A DNA stretch of 64,000 nt from an uncultured Psychroserpens sp. (lineage in GTDB: Bacteria; Bacteroidota; Bacteroidia; Flavobacteriales; Flavobacteriaceae), in the NCBI GenBank assembly GCA_947488655.1, contig CANKZZ010000004.1, positions 372,001 to 436,000 of the forward strand. Reading direction: 5' to 3'. The position numbers and the translations under genes were made by a program. Below the pieces are notes generated by a model, which was not told the origin of the DNA, made no database searches, and saw nothing but the letters and a program-made list of their open reading frames with translations. Of the stretch, positions 25,383 to 33,558 are shown in pieces. Numbering within the stretch: the stretch's first letter is position 1; every line of letters begins with the position of its first letter.

Positions 25383-25769
25383 CTGAAAAAGTTATTCCTT
25401 TTCATACTATTAACTGCTTTCGCGTTTAGGCCAATGTATTTTGTTGGTCAGGTTCTTTATTACCAATTAAATCTTGATTATATCATAGAAACATATTGTG
25501 TAAATAAAGAAAAACCAGAACTTCAATGTAATGGTAAATGTCATTTAGCAAAACAACTTCAAGTCACTCAAACCAAAATTTACAATAATGAGGAATCAGC
25601 AATAAATGTAATTGTTGATGCATTCTATCCGTTATATTTACAGACTTATAAATTAGAAAGCCATTTAATGATGTTGGTTACTTTTCCGCAGAAAAAATGG
25701 TTTTTAAATACTTCAAAAACAACTCCTTTTATAGATGAACTTTTTCATCCTCCACGTTTAATGAGTTAA
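25383..25769 (+). CDS. Small exported Cys-containing protein with CTG start
   Basis: From CTG at 25383 the frame gives 128 residues. It begins with a signal-type N-terminus (M-K-K-L-F-L-F-I-L-L-T-A-F-A-F) and continues into Y-C-V-N-K-E-K-P-E-L-Q-C-N-G-K-C-H-L-A-K-Q-L. The core C..C-N-G-K-C-H-L-x-K is a known feature of short flavobacterial exported proteins. The first ATG (25434) would cut off the signal, and TAA at 25377-25379 blocks anything longer, leaving CTG (or the ATT before it) as the start. The three Cys and nearby His could bind a metal. It is followed 72 bases later by a His/Met-rich outer membrane protein. Confidence 0.7.
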   Translation: MKKLFLFILLTAFAFRPMYFVGQVLYYQLNLDYIIETYCVNKEKPELQCNGKCHLAKQLQVTQTKIYNNEESAINVIVDAFYPLYLQTYKLESHLMMLVTFPQKKWFLNTSKTTPFIDELFHPPRLMS

Positions 25770-25841
25770 TTTTTAGAACTAAGACGTTTTCTCGTCTTAA
25801 TATTTCAATCATTAAAAATAAATTCATTTAAAATCAACAAA

Positions 25842-26873
25842 ATGAACAAACTAATTTATGCCATTATTTTAATGGCAAGCACGCTCGTGTGCGCACAAAA
25901 CACAATAAAAGATTCTATAAAATGGACAGGTAATAGACCAGATGGCCATGCTCCAATTTCTGTAATGGGAGATCATACACACGGTAAAGGAGAGTTTATG
26001 TTTTCATACCGATTAATGTCTATGAATATGGAAGAGCTCAAGCGTGGAAGTAATAACGAAGAATTTGCCAATGTATTAATGCCTAATGGAGGAGAATATA
26101 TGGTAACTCCAACAAAAATGCCAATGCATATGCATATGATAGGATTTATGTATGCGCCAAGCAACAAAATTACTTTGATGGCAATGACAAATTATACAAC
26201 GATGGAAATGGATCACCTAACAGGAAGTGGTGGCACATTTACAACAGAGTCGTCTGGGTTTGGTGATTTAAAATTGGCAATGCTCTATAAGTTTTTCAAT
26301 AAAAACCGTCAACAATTACATGGTCAAATTGGGTTTTCGCTACCTACAGGCACTATAGATAATAAAGATGAAACACCTGCGTCTATGGGCAATGAGGTTG
26401 TTTTACCTTATCCTATGCAAATTGGAAGTGGCACTTATGATTCAGAATTAGGGTTAACTTATTTGGCGCAATGTGACGCATTTTCTTTTGGGTCACAGTT
26501 AAAAGGTGTTATTCGTTTTGGAGACAATGATAATAATTATTCCCTCGGAAATCGTTATAGCTTCAGCAATTGGGCTGCTTTTAAAGCAACAGATTGGCTT
26601 AGTTTTTCTGCACGTTTAGAAGGGTTAATAGTTGACGAGATTGATGGTGCAAATCCAGATTTAAATCCGATGATGGTAATTACAGCAGATACTAGAAACT
26701 CTGGTGGAACCTACATTAATTCTGGGTTAGGATTTAATCTTTATGTCCCAAAAGGAACTTTAAAAAATATGCGTTTTGGTTTTGAGTTTGCAACACCTTT
26801 ACTACAAAAAGTAGAAGGTGTACAATTAAAACAAAAAGAGACCATCACTTTAGGTTTACAGTACGCTTTTTAA
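25842..26873 (+). CDS. His/Met-rich outer membrane beta-barrel, transporter-like
   Basis: A 343-residue protein with a signal peptide (cleavage near VCAQ, residue 19). It then forms a barrel of the phenol-degradation MetA-type transporter family, ending in L-G-L-Q-Y-A-F with a terminal Phe as outer membrane barrels do. The N-terminal third is unusually rich in Met and His: D-G-H-A-P-I-S-V-M-G-D-H-T-H-G-K-G and T-K-M-P-M-H-M-H-M-I-G-F-M-Y. Such Met/His clusters usually bind copper or a similar soft metal. It lies after the Cys-containing small protein, so a metal-efflux or metal-sensing pair is a reasonable inference. Confidence 0.75.
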   Translation: MNKLIYAIILMASTLVCAQNTIKDSIKWTGNRPDGHAPISVMGDHTHGKGEFMFSYRLMSMNMEELKRGSNNEEFANVLMPNGGEYMVTPTKMPMHMHMIGFMYAPSNKITLMAMTNYTTMEMDHLTGSGGTFTTESSGFGDLKLAMLYKFFNKNRQQLHGQIGFSLPTGTIDNKDETPASMGNEVVLPYPMQIGSGTYDSELGLTYLAQCDAFSFGSQLKGVIRFGDNDNNYSLGNRYSFSNWAAFKATDWLSFSARLEGLIVDEIDGANPDLNPMMVITADTRNSGGTYINSGLGFNLYVPKGTLKNMRFGFEFATPLLQKVEGVQLKQKETITLGLQYAF

Positions 26874-26900
26874 AAATCTTTTTTTGAGTTTAAATTAAAA

Positions 26901-26942
26901 ATCGCAGTTGTGAGATAATATCATAACTGCGATATTTTTTTC
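26901..26942 (+). terminator. Rho-independent terminator
   Basis: ATCGCAGTTGTGA and TCATAACTGCGAT pair with one G-T, followed by a run of T. It ends the barrel gene. Confidence 0.85.
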
Positions 26943-26987
26943 TTTTTTTTCTGAAATGTGCCAACTACAAAACATGTAAGTTGAAAG

Positions 26988-27926
26988 TTATTTTGGCAAC
27001 GGACTAATAATCTCTACATTTTGAAACGCAATAGCACCACGAATAACTCCAGAAATCACATTGTGTAAAGCATCTATAATTTGCATTTTTAATTCATTCT
27101 TGTGATATATAATACTCACTTCTCTCGCAGGAGATGGATCATTAAAATGATGTAACATAGAAGACATTTTCTCATTTAAATCTAAAGTATTTAAATAGGG
27201 TAGAAGCGTCATGCCTAATCCTTCATTAGATAATTTGACCAAGGTTTCTATACTACCACTTTCTAGTTGAAATTGTTCGTTTTCGGTAGTTTTAAATACC
27301 TTACAAAGGTTTATAACACCATCTCTAAAACAATGTCCATCTTCTAAAAGTAACATGTCATTTAAATCTAAATCTGCAACGTCAATTTTTTTCTTATTTT
27401 TTAATCTGTGATCATTTGGTATATAACCTACAAAAGGTTCAAAATATAATACGCGTTCTTTTATACTGTCATGTTCTAATGGAGTTGCAGCTATAGCAGC
27501 ATCCAAGTGACCATCCATTATACGGGTTATGATTTCTTCGGTAGTTAACTCTTCTATTTTAAGTTGAACTTTTGGGTATTTCTTAATGAAATTTTTAAGA
27601 AACATTGGTAAAAGAGTTGGCATAACGGTTGGTATAATTCCTATTCTAAACTCTCCACCAATAAATCCTTTTTGTTGATCTACTATATCTTGTATACGGT
27701 CAGACTCGTCTACAATATTTTTAGCTTGTTGCACAATTTTGCGTCCAACATCTGTTAATTCAATAGGTTTTTTACTTCTATCAAATATTTGAATATCTAA
27801 TTGGTCTTCTAATTTTTGTATTTGAGTACTTAATGTAGGTTGAGTAACAAAACATTTTTCTGCTGCTTTGGTGAAATTTTTATGCTCAGCAATGGCGAGT
27901 ACATATTTTAATTGAGTGATAGTCAT
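26988..27926 (-). CDS. oxyR: Hydrogen-peroxide-inducible activator OxyR
   Basis: A 312-residue LysR-family protein. The N-terminal HTH (M-T-I-T-Q-L-K-Y-V-L-A-I-A-E-H, T-Q-P-T-L-S-T-Q-I-Q-K-L-E) is followed by the OxyR effector domain. The two peroxide-sensing cysteines are present at the same numbers as in E. coli: Cys199 in G-H-C-F-R-D and Cys208 in V-I-N-L-C-K. The gene is divergent from dps with 122 bases between the start codons, the classic arrangement for a regulator and its target. It should activate dps when oxidised. Confidence 0.95.
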   Translation of the reverse strand: MTITQLKYVLAIAEHKNFTKAAEKCFVTQPTLSTQIQKLEDQLDIQIFDRSKKPIELTDVGRKIVQQAKNIVDESDRIQDIVDQQKGFIGGEFRIGIIPTVMPTLLPMFLKNFIKKYPKVQLKIEELTTEEIITRIMDGHLDAAIAATPLEHDSIKERVLYFEPFVGYIPNDHRLKNKKKIDVADLDLNDMLLLEDGHCFRDGVINLCKVFKTTENEQFQLESGSIETLVKLSNEGLGMTLLPYLNTLDLNEKMSSMLHHFNDPSPAREVSIIYHKNELKMQIIDALHNVISGVIRGAIAFQNVEIISPLPK

Positions 27927-27998
27927 CGTTATTGATTTAGACTATAAAGATATTAAAACTATTCATAAAAACTATAATAAATTGTCTTAAATCTAACC

Positions 27999-28047
27999 TA
28001 AATTTGTAATATAAATAAAAGATAAGTAATATATATAAAAGATAAGT
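27999..28047 (+). promoter_or_regulatory. dps leader: -7 box and tandem 20-bp repeat
   Basis: TAAATTTG at 27999-28006 fits a -7 box; the -33 element is poor, as expected for an activated promoter. Downstream, ATAAAAGATAAGT occurs at 28015-28027 and again at 28035-28047, a 20-bp tandem repeat whose second copy ends 1 base before the ATG. Repeats there may affect translation or bind a regulator; this is not established. Confidence 0.5.
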
Positions 28048-28048
28048 T

Positions 28049-28528
28049 ATGACAATTAATAGTATAGGTTTAGAGACCAAAAAGACAAAAGAAATTGCTA
28101 ATGATTTAAATGTGCTCTTAGCAAATTTTCAAATTTATTATCAAAATTTAAGAGGTATTCATTGGAATATTAAAGGAAAACGCTTTTTTGATTTACATCC
28201 AAAATTTGAAGAATTATATACAGATGCAAATTTAAAAGTCGATGAAATAGCAGAGCGTATTTTAACCTTAGGTGCAACACCTCTGCATACATTTGAAGAT
28301 TATTCTAAAGCTGCAAAAGTACCAGTTGGGAAAAATATTTCGGTAGATGAAAAAGCGGTACAGCTTATAGTAGATTCACTTTCTGAATTATTAAAACTAG
28401 AACGTCAAATTTTAGACGACTCTGGTGATGCTAATGATGAAGGAACTAATGCAATGATGAGTGATTTTATTACCGAACAAGAAAAAACGGTTTGGATGAT
28501 GAAAGCCTGGTTAGGTGAGAGTGTATAA
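28049..28528 (+). CDS. dps: Dps-family DNA-protecting ferritin-like protein
   Basis: A 159-residue protein with the Dps ferroxidase pattern: N-L-R-G-I-H-W-N-I-K-G with the metal His, F-x-x-L-H-x-x-F-E-E-L-Y-T-D, and D-E-I-A-E-R-I-L-T-L-G. The last supplies the acidic residues of the inter-subunit iron site. It oxidises iron with H2O2 and stores it while shielding DNA. It is transcribed divergently from oxyR. A CTTCGGAA-type motif (28531-28538) lies between its stop and its terminator. Confidence 0.95.
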   Translation: MTINSIGLETKKTKEIANDLNVLLANFQIYYQNLRGIHWNIKGKRFFDLHPKFEELYTDANLKVDEIAERILTLGATPLHTFEDYSKAAKVPVGKNISVDEKAVQLIVDSLSELLKLERQILDDSGDANDEGTNAMMSDFITEQEKTVWMMKAWLGESV

Positions 28529-28530
28529 AT

Positions 28531-28538
28531 TTCCGAAG
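28531..28538 (-). repeat. Intergenic copy of the CTTCGGAA motif
   Basis: TTCCGAAG lies 2 bases after the dps stop codon. It is one of three copies in this window that fall outside any coding sequence. Confidence 0.6.
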
Positions 28539-28555
28539 AGAAAAAAATATATATT

Positions 28556-28592
28556 AAAAACCCTTTAAGTATAAACTTAAAGGGTTTTTTTG
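28556..28592 (+). terminator. Rho-independent terminator after dps
   Basis: AAAACCCTTTAAGT, loop ATAA, ACTTAAAGGGTTTT, followed by more T. It may also serve the convergent DUF2141 gene. Confidence 0.9.
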
Positions 28593-28614
28593 ATTTGATT
28601 GATGTGTGTTGTAT

Positions 28615-29031
28615 TTAAAATCTAATAGATAACTCTACGTTTTCATTTGCTACTACAAATTTAGAGTCCTCATAGACTGGAGGTCCAAAACTTCTTGGAT
28701 TATTTGATGTACCGTAGGACTCGGTTGGCATTCTGTTGGCATCAAAATCCATTCTTAAATTTCCGTTTAAATCATGTAATGCCATAATTGCATAGTCACC
28801 AGGTTTAACATCTTTAAAGGTTATGGTTGCCTTACCGTCTTTAATTTCGGCAGTACCACTTTGTATAGGTTCTGCAATCATAAACGTGTCTTTCGTGTTT
28901 AGAGCAAATACGATTTTGCCATCGTCACTTTTTGCATTTTCTACGGTTACTGTTACGGTTTGACCTTTTGATTCTTGAGAGAATCCTAAAGTTGAAATGG
29001 TTAAGGCGATACATACTAATAGAGTTTTCAT
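28615..29031 (-). CDS. Exported DUF2141 protein
   Basis: A 138-residue protein with a signal peptide (MKTLLVCIALTISTLGFSQ) followed by a DUF2141 beta-sandwich: T-V-T-V-x-N-A-K-S-D-D-G-K-I, then D-Y-A-I-M-A-L-H-D-L-N-G-N-L-R-M-D and a G-x-S-N-N-P-R-S-F-G-P-P loop. It is periplasmic or surface-exposed, with unknown function. It is convergent with dps, and a hairpin between them can stop both transcripts. Confidence 0.9.
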   Translation of the reverse strand: MKTLLVCIALTISTLGFSQESKGQTVTVTVENAKSDDGKIVFALNTKDTFMIAEPIQSGTAEIKDGKATITFKDVKPGDYAIMALHDLNGNLRMDFDANRMPTESYGTSNNPRSFGPPVYEDSKFVVANENVELSIRF

Positions 29032-29373
29032 AATATATTGTTTTAATGGTTTGTTTGTTATTGATGTTTCAAATATCTATCTAAACCTCACAATTATGAA
29101 ATTGATATGACTCAACTGTAATTTCTTATGGATGAATTGTATAAATATTACACGTTTAACTATTTAAAACCTATATACTGTTTAATTTGGTGTATTGCTC
29201 ATCATCAAAATGACCTTAAATAGGTGCTGTAATGCCTACTATGGGATGGATTATTGCAAAGATGTTTTGATTAGCTACTTAAAGATACAATGTTATAACT
29301 TTTATGTTTATAGAGTTTATTAGTTTTACAATATGATTTCTAAATATTTAATTTGGGGACGTATCATAAAAAT
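29032..29373. other. 342-bp gene-free stretch
   Basis: It contains the upstream region of the minus-strand DUF2141 gene and the leader of the plus-strand methyltransferase gene. I see no hairpin terminator, repeat or convincing ORF. A 37-codon frame at 29210-29323 has no supporting features. Confidence 0.6.
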
Positions 29374-30057
29374 ATGATAATGACAACGCATAAAAATGAG
29401 GGTAAAATGTTAAAAAAGCCATGGCCAACTAAAGCAGCAATGGAGCAGGTGTACACCATGAAGCTTTGGGGAGAAAATAATACGTCTTTTTACTCAGGAG
29501 AAGGTTCTCATGATACTCATATTATAACTCCTTATTTGGATGCTGTAACAGCTTTTTTAACTTCATTTAAAAAACCACTTGTAATATGTGATTTAGGATG
29601 TGGCGATTTTAATATTGGCAAAAACTTAGTGTCATACTCAAAAAAATATATTGCAGTAGATATTGTAGAGCCATTGATTGCTTACAATAAAATACAATTT
29701 AAAGCAGATAATCTTGATTTTAAATGTCTAGATCTTGCAACCGATAATTTACCTCAAGGCGATTGTGCAATTTTGAGACAAGTATTACAACATCTATCTA
29801 ATACAGAAGTACAAAATATAGTAAATAAATTATCTTCATATAAATATCTTATTATAACAGAGCATGTGCCAAATGGTAACTTTATACCAAATGAGGATAT
29901 CATTTCTGGCCAAGGAACCAGATTAAAAAAACAGAGTGGATTAGATCTCTTAGTGTCTCCATTTAATTTTAAAATTAAATCAAAAAAGAGATTGTCTCAT
30001 ATAGAGTTAGAGAATAATAAAGGTGTGATACTTACTATGCTTTACGAAGTTTTATAG
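29374..30057 (+). CDS. Class I SAM-dependent methyltransferase
   Basis: From ATG 29374 (the earlier frame start is a TTG) the product has 227 residues. Motif I is V-I-C-D-L-G-C-G-D-F-N-I-G; motif II ends with A-V-D-I-V-E; motif IV is A-I-L-R-Q-V-L-Q-H-L-S. This is a Rossmann methyltransferase of the small-molecule type. The N-terminus with K-L-W-G and S-F-Y-S-G-E-G-S-H-D is shared by a group of uncharacterised bacterial enzymes. The substrate cannot be read from the sequence. It is a single gene. Confidence 0.85.
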   Translation: MIMTTHKNEGKMLKKPWPTKAAMEQVYTMKLWGENNTSFYSGEGSHDTHIITPYLDAVTAFLTSFKKPLVICDLGCGDFNIGKNLVSYSKKYIAVDIVEPLIAYNKIQFKADNLDFKCLDLATDNLPQGDCAILRQVLQHLSNTEVQNIVNKLSSYKYLIITEHVPNGNFIPNEDIISGQGTRLKKQSGLDLLVSPFNFKIKSKKRLSHIELENNKGVILTMLYEVL

Positions 30058-30090
30058 CTTTAACAGTTTCAATTTTTATCTAAAATTCAA

Positions 30091-30312
30091 TTATTCAATT
30101 ATCTCGTAATCTATATTTAGTTTTCTTAGTGCTCTCAAAGCAGTTGCAGAGTTTTTATCATCTACATTAATATCTACAGCATCACCTTCTAAGAGAATAT
30201 TTGTAAGCTCATTAGATAGTAAGCTATTATGATTTGAAATTTCGGCAATACATAACGCTATCGCTCTTTTATCTGGTCTTTGTGCATCACACGACAGTAA
30301 ATTTAATTTCAT
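30091..30312 (-). CDS. Small conserved orphan protein
   Basis: A 73-residue cytoplasmic protein beginning MKLNLLSCDAQRPDKRAIAL and ending in R-K-L-N-I-D-Y-E-I-I-E. Alternating strand and helix segments suggest a compact alpha/beta fold of about 70 residues, with a S-A-T-A-L-R-A-L-R helix near the C-terminus resembling ribosomal-protein-like or ligand-binding modules. No known family was recognised. It is convergent with the methyltransferase and stands alone. Confidence 0.65.
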   Translation of the reverse strand: MKLNLLSCDAQRPDKRAIALCIAEISNHNSLLSNELTNILLEGDAVDINVDDKNSATALRALRKLNIDYEIIE

Positions 30313-30478
30313 GGGTTTGTACTTCAGTATTAAGGTGTAATATAACCTTTTTTAGCGCCATTAAATTAAAAATGAATTTAATAAACTTAGTATTTAATCC
30401 TAAAAGACCAGGAAGGAGCTGTACAATAACTAAAAATAACCAGCGCACAATTATGGACTAGCAAATTGTTTAGGTCCA

Positions 30479-31810
30479 TTATAATAGGCCTCTTGCTTTT
30501 ATTTCTAAATACTTGTTAATGGTGTCTATAGTTAAATCTTGAGGAGAGGTTAAAATGGATTGAATACCATATTTTTGAAGTTCGTTAACGATGAGTCGTT
30601 TTTCAAAAGCAAACTTCTCGGCAATAACTTTATCGTAAGCTTGTTGTACCGTTTCTGCCTTCTCAGTGATAAGATTGTTAAGCTCTGTGTTTTTAAAGAA
30701 AATTACGACGAGCAAATGATTTTTAGCAATGCCTTTTAAGTATGGTAATTGCCTGTGTAAACTATCTAATGTTTCAAAATTGGTATATAAAAGCATCAAA
30801 CTACGCTGTGTGATATTTCGCTTTACATCTGCATAAAGTCTACTATAATCACTTTCAAAATAATCTGTACTTACATTGTAGAGTGTTTCTAAAATGAGGT
30901 TCATTTGTGAGGTACGACGCTCTGCAACAACTATATTTTCTACTTTTTTTGAGAACGCTAAAATACCAGCTTTATCTTGTTTTTTTAATGCTACATTTGA
31001 GATAACTAGAGAGGCATTTATAGCATAGTCTAAAAGGGTTAATCCATCAAAAGGCATTTTCATAACGCGACCTTTATCTATAATAGAGTAGACTGGTTGC
31101 GATTTTTCATCCTGAAATTGATTAACCATTAACTGGTTTCGTTTTGCAGTAGCTTTCCAATTTATGGTACGTAAATCATCACCTAATACATAATCTTTAA
31201 TTTGCTCAAACTCCATAGTATGACCAATTTTACGAATCTTTTTAATACCGTATTGATGCAAATTATTACTAATGGCTATCAAGTCATATTTTCGTAATTG
31301 CATAAAACTAGGGTAGGTTGGTACCATAGCATTATCTTCGGAAGTAAAACGTCTCGATATTAAACCAAAAACCGAAGTTACATAAATATTCAATTTTCCG
31401 AAGTGATACTCACCACGATCTACAGGACGTAATTTATATTCTATTTCTGAAGTACTAGAAGCATCTAACTTTCTTTTAATACTAAAATCTCTAACCTGAA
31501 ATTGCTCTGGTATCTCATCAATAATAGTTATGTTGACATTGAAAGTATAGTAATTATTGATGACGAGATTTACGGGATTCTCGTCTCCGTTAGAAAATTT
31601 TTCTGGCAAATTACGTTTGCCTTTAACACCGTTTTTTGCTGCAAATAAAATAATAGTATCAAGAATTGTTAATGCAAGTAATAATAGTACAAGCAATTTG
31701 ACGATGGTAAAACCTCTAGGGAAAATAAAGCTCAAAACAAACAAAACCATAATGGCTATGCAAGCATAGAAGAATCTGTTTTGGAGAAAAAATGGTTTTA
31801 TTCGTTTCAA
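30479..31810 (-). CDS. DUF58 domain protein (MoxR partner)
   Basis: A 443-residue protein with two N-terminal membrane helices (about 12-30 and 33-54), a beta-rich extracytoplasmic module and a C-terminal DUF58/von Willebrand-type domain. The DUF58 core R-x-I-N-W-K-A-T-A-K-R appears as D-L-R-T-I-N-W-K-A-T-A-K-R-N-Q-L. The acidic metal-ion site normally seen in vWA domains is reduced to S-I-I-D-K-G-R. DUF58 proteins pair with MoxR AAA+ ATPases. It is the last gene of the seven-gene minus-strand operon. Confidence 0.92.
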   Translation of the reverse strand: MKRIKPFFLQNRFFYACIAIMVLFVLSFIFPRGFTIVKLLVLLLLALTILDTIILFAAKNGVKGKRNLPEKFSNGDENPVNLVINNYYTFNVNITIIDEIPEQFQVRDFSIKRKLDASSTSEIEYKLRPVDRGEYHFGKLNIYVTSVFGLISRRFTSEDNAMVPTYPSFMQLRKYDLIAISNNLHQYGIKKIRKIGHTMEFEQIKDYVLGDDLRTINWKATAKRNQLMVNQFQDEKSQPVYSIIDKGRVMKMPFDGLTLLDYAINASLVISNVALKKQDKAGILAFSKKVENIVVAERRTSQMNLILETLYNVSTDYFESDYSRLYADVKRNITQRSLMLLYTNFETLDSLHRQLPYLKGIAKNHLLVVIFFKNTELNNLITEKAETVQQAYDKVIAEKFAFEKRLIVNELQKYGIQSILTSPQDLTIDTINKYLEIKARGLL

Positions 31811-31903
31811 TTTTAAGCTATTAAGTTATTTTTTTGTTTTAAATCTTTTAGGTCGTGATACTCGTTTTCAAATTTTACAAATCACAATTAATAGATAAGC
31901 GTT

Positions 31904-32437
31904 TTAGTTAATTGCATTATTGGTTCTTCTAATTTTTAAATCGGTGTCAAAAAAAACATTTCCCAGACTATCTTTTAAATGTGTTATATCTATTGTGTAT
32001 TTATAACCATACATTTTACACAGATTGTCTAAGGTGTTTTTCTTTTTTCTAGCTATTTTTATTTTAGTGTTGTACAAGTTTAGTGGAGCAAATGCAATAC
32101 CTAAAACTGCAAGTCCAACTGTCATAATGATTATTGGTACAGTTGAAAACACACCTTTTTCTAATATATATTTTCCTAACAAAAATCCTGCTAAAACTAT
32201 AGCTATTGCAAGAATTCCATACATAATTAGATGACCATAAGTATCCGTTCTTGTTTTTAAAACAGAATCATGCTCAATATTTACAACTTTTATTTGCTCT
32301 TCAAAATTATCCTGCATAGTAATAACACCACACTTATTTTGAAAATCTGGTTTCTTATTGGTTAAACCACAAAGTGTACCAGTCTTAAAATCTAAGATTT
32401 TATGATCGCATAATTTACAGTGCAACGTTAAGTCCAT
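31904..32437 (-). CDS. Two-helix membrane protein with N-terminal CxxC pairs
   Basis: A 177-residue protein. The N-terminal ~40 residues carry four Cys (H-C-K-L-C-D-H, G-T-L-C-G-L-T and N-K-C-G-V) spaced like a zinc ribbon. Two membrane helices follow at about 70-90 and 98-118, then a charged tail. I do not recognise a named family. It sits between moxR and the DUF58 gene, a position where the two normally adjoin, so it may be a lineage-specific subunit of the MoxR complex. Confidence 0.7.
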   Translation of the reverse strand: MDLTLHCKLCDHKILDFKTGTLCGLTNKKPDFQNKCGVITMQDNFEEQIKVVNIEHDSVLKTRTDTYGHLIMYGILAIAIVLAGFLLGKYILEKGVFSTVPIIIMTVGLAVLGIAFAPLNLYNTKIKIARKKKNTLDNLCKMYGYKYTIDITHLKDSLGNVFFDTDLKIRRTNNAIN

Positions 32438-32451
32438 ACGTTAATTTAAAT

Positions 32452-33555
32452 TTATCTCGGTATTTCTACTGCTTCAATAATTTGTTTAATAATTTGTTTT
32501 GTAGTTACACCTTCCATTTCACGTTCTGGCGTAACGATGACACGATGCTGCAATACAGGTATCGCAGAGCGTTTAATATCTTCTGGTGTTACAAAGTCTC
32601 GTCCGCTCATTGCTGCAAATGCTTTACTAGCTTTTAATATGGCAATAGATGCTCTTGGTGAAGCACCTAAATATAAAAACGGATTATTACGAGTATTCAC
32701 AATCATATCTGCAATATATTTTATTAAATGAGCTTCTATTTTAATTTGTTCTACCAATCCTTGAAATTTAATAATCTTATCTGCGCTTAAATGAGCAGTT
32801 ACTTGGTCTGTCTTACCTTTGCCTTGTAAATTTTGTTCTCTATTTAAAATTTCTACTTCCTCATCTATGTTAGGATAATCGATATCTATTTTAAATAAAA
32901 ATCTATCTAATTGAGCTTCTGGTAATCGATATGTACCTTCTTGCTCAACTGGGTTTTGAGTTGCTAAAACAATAAAAGGTAGTTCCATTTTATATTTATT
33001 ACCGTCTATGGTAACTTGACGTTCTTCCATCACTTCAAATAGTGCTGCTTGCGTTTTGGCAGGAGCTCTATTAATTTCATCAATAAGAATCATATTAGAG
33101 AAAATAGGACCTTGTTTAAAATCAAACTCAGAGTTTTTCATGTTAAATACAGATGTTCCTAAAATATCACTAGGCATTAAATCTGGAGTAAACTGTATTC
33201 TACTAAAACCAACATCTAATGATTTTGCTAACAACTTAGCAGAGATTGTTTTTGCAACTCCTGGAACACCTTCAATTAACGAGTGACCATTTGCTAAAAT
33301 AGATGCGATGAGCATATCTATCATGCCTTTTTGACCTACAATAACTTTGCTTATTTCGTCTTTAATAAGTGTAATACCTTCTTGTAGTTCACTTAAATCT
33401 ATGCGGTTGGTAAAACTAAGATCACTTGCTTGAGCATCTTCATTTTGAATAGGCTCTATAGATTGCGCTGCGTTAGGATCTCCTAGCAGAGACTCATCAA
33501 ATTGATCTGTATTTTTGTTTAACTCTTCGTTGTTATTCTCGTCTAAATGTTCCAT
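32452..33555 (-). CDS. MoxR-family AAA+ ATPase
   Basis: A 367-residue ATPase. An acidic ~45-residue N-terminal extension leads into the AAA+ core: V-G-Q-K-G-M, Walker A G-V-P-G-V-A-K-T, L-M-P-S-D-I-L-G-T, Walker B I-L-I-D-E-I-N-R-A-P-A-K-T-Q, and R-L-P-E-A-Q-L-D-R-F-L as sensor/Arg finger. MoxR ATPases act as chaperones that mature or insert cofactors into partner proteins. The partners here are the DUF58, DUF4350 and DUF4129 proteins of the same operon. It starts 3 bases after the DUF4350 stop. Confidence 0.96.
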   Translation of the reverse strand: MEHLDENNNEELNKNTDQFDESLLGDPNAAQSIEPIQNEDAQASDLSFTNRIDLSELQEGITLIKDEISKVIVGQKGMIDMLIASILANGHSLIEGVPGVAKTISAKLLAKSLDVGFSRIQFTPDLMPSDILGTSVFNMKNSEFDFKQGPIFSNMILIDEINRAPAKTQAALFEVMEERQVTIDGNKYKMELPFIVLATQNPVEQEGTYRLPEAQLDRFLFKIDIDYPNIDEEVEILNREQNLQGKGKTDQVTAHLSADKIIKFQGLVEQIKIEAHLIKYIADMIVNTRNNPFLYLGASPRASIAILKASKAFAAMSGRDFVTPEDIKRSAIPVLQHRVIVTPEREMEGVTTKQIIKQIIEAVEIPR

Positions 33556-33558
33556 AAT

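Noticed and set aside
25434-25769. ATG 25434 as the start of the exported Cys protein
   Set aside because: It would remove a well-formed signal peptide encoded in frame just upstream.
29210-29323. 37-codon Cys-containing frame in a gene-free stretch
   Set aside because: No signal peptide, spacing or terminator supports translation, and the composition matches random AT-rich DNA.
30234-30461. 75-codon plus-strand frame between the orphan gene and DUF58
   Set aside because: The first half is antisense to the 73-residue orphan gene and no family is recognised. A 29-codon part of it was considered and lacks support.
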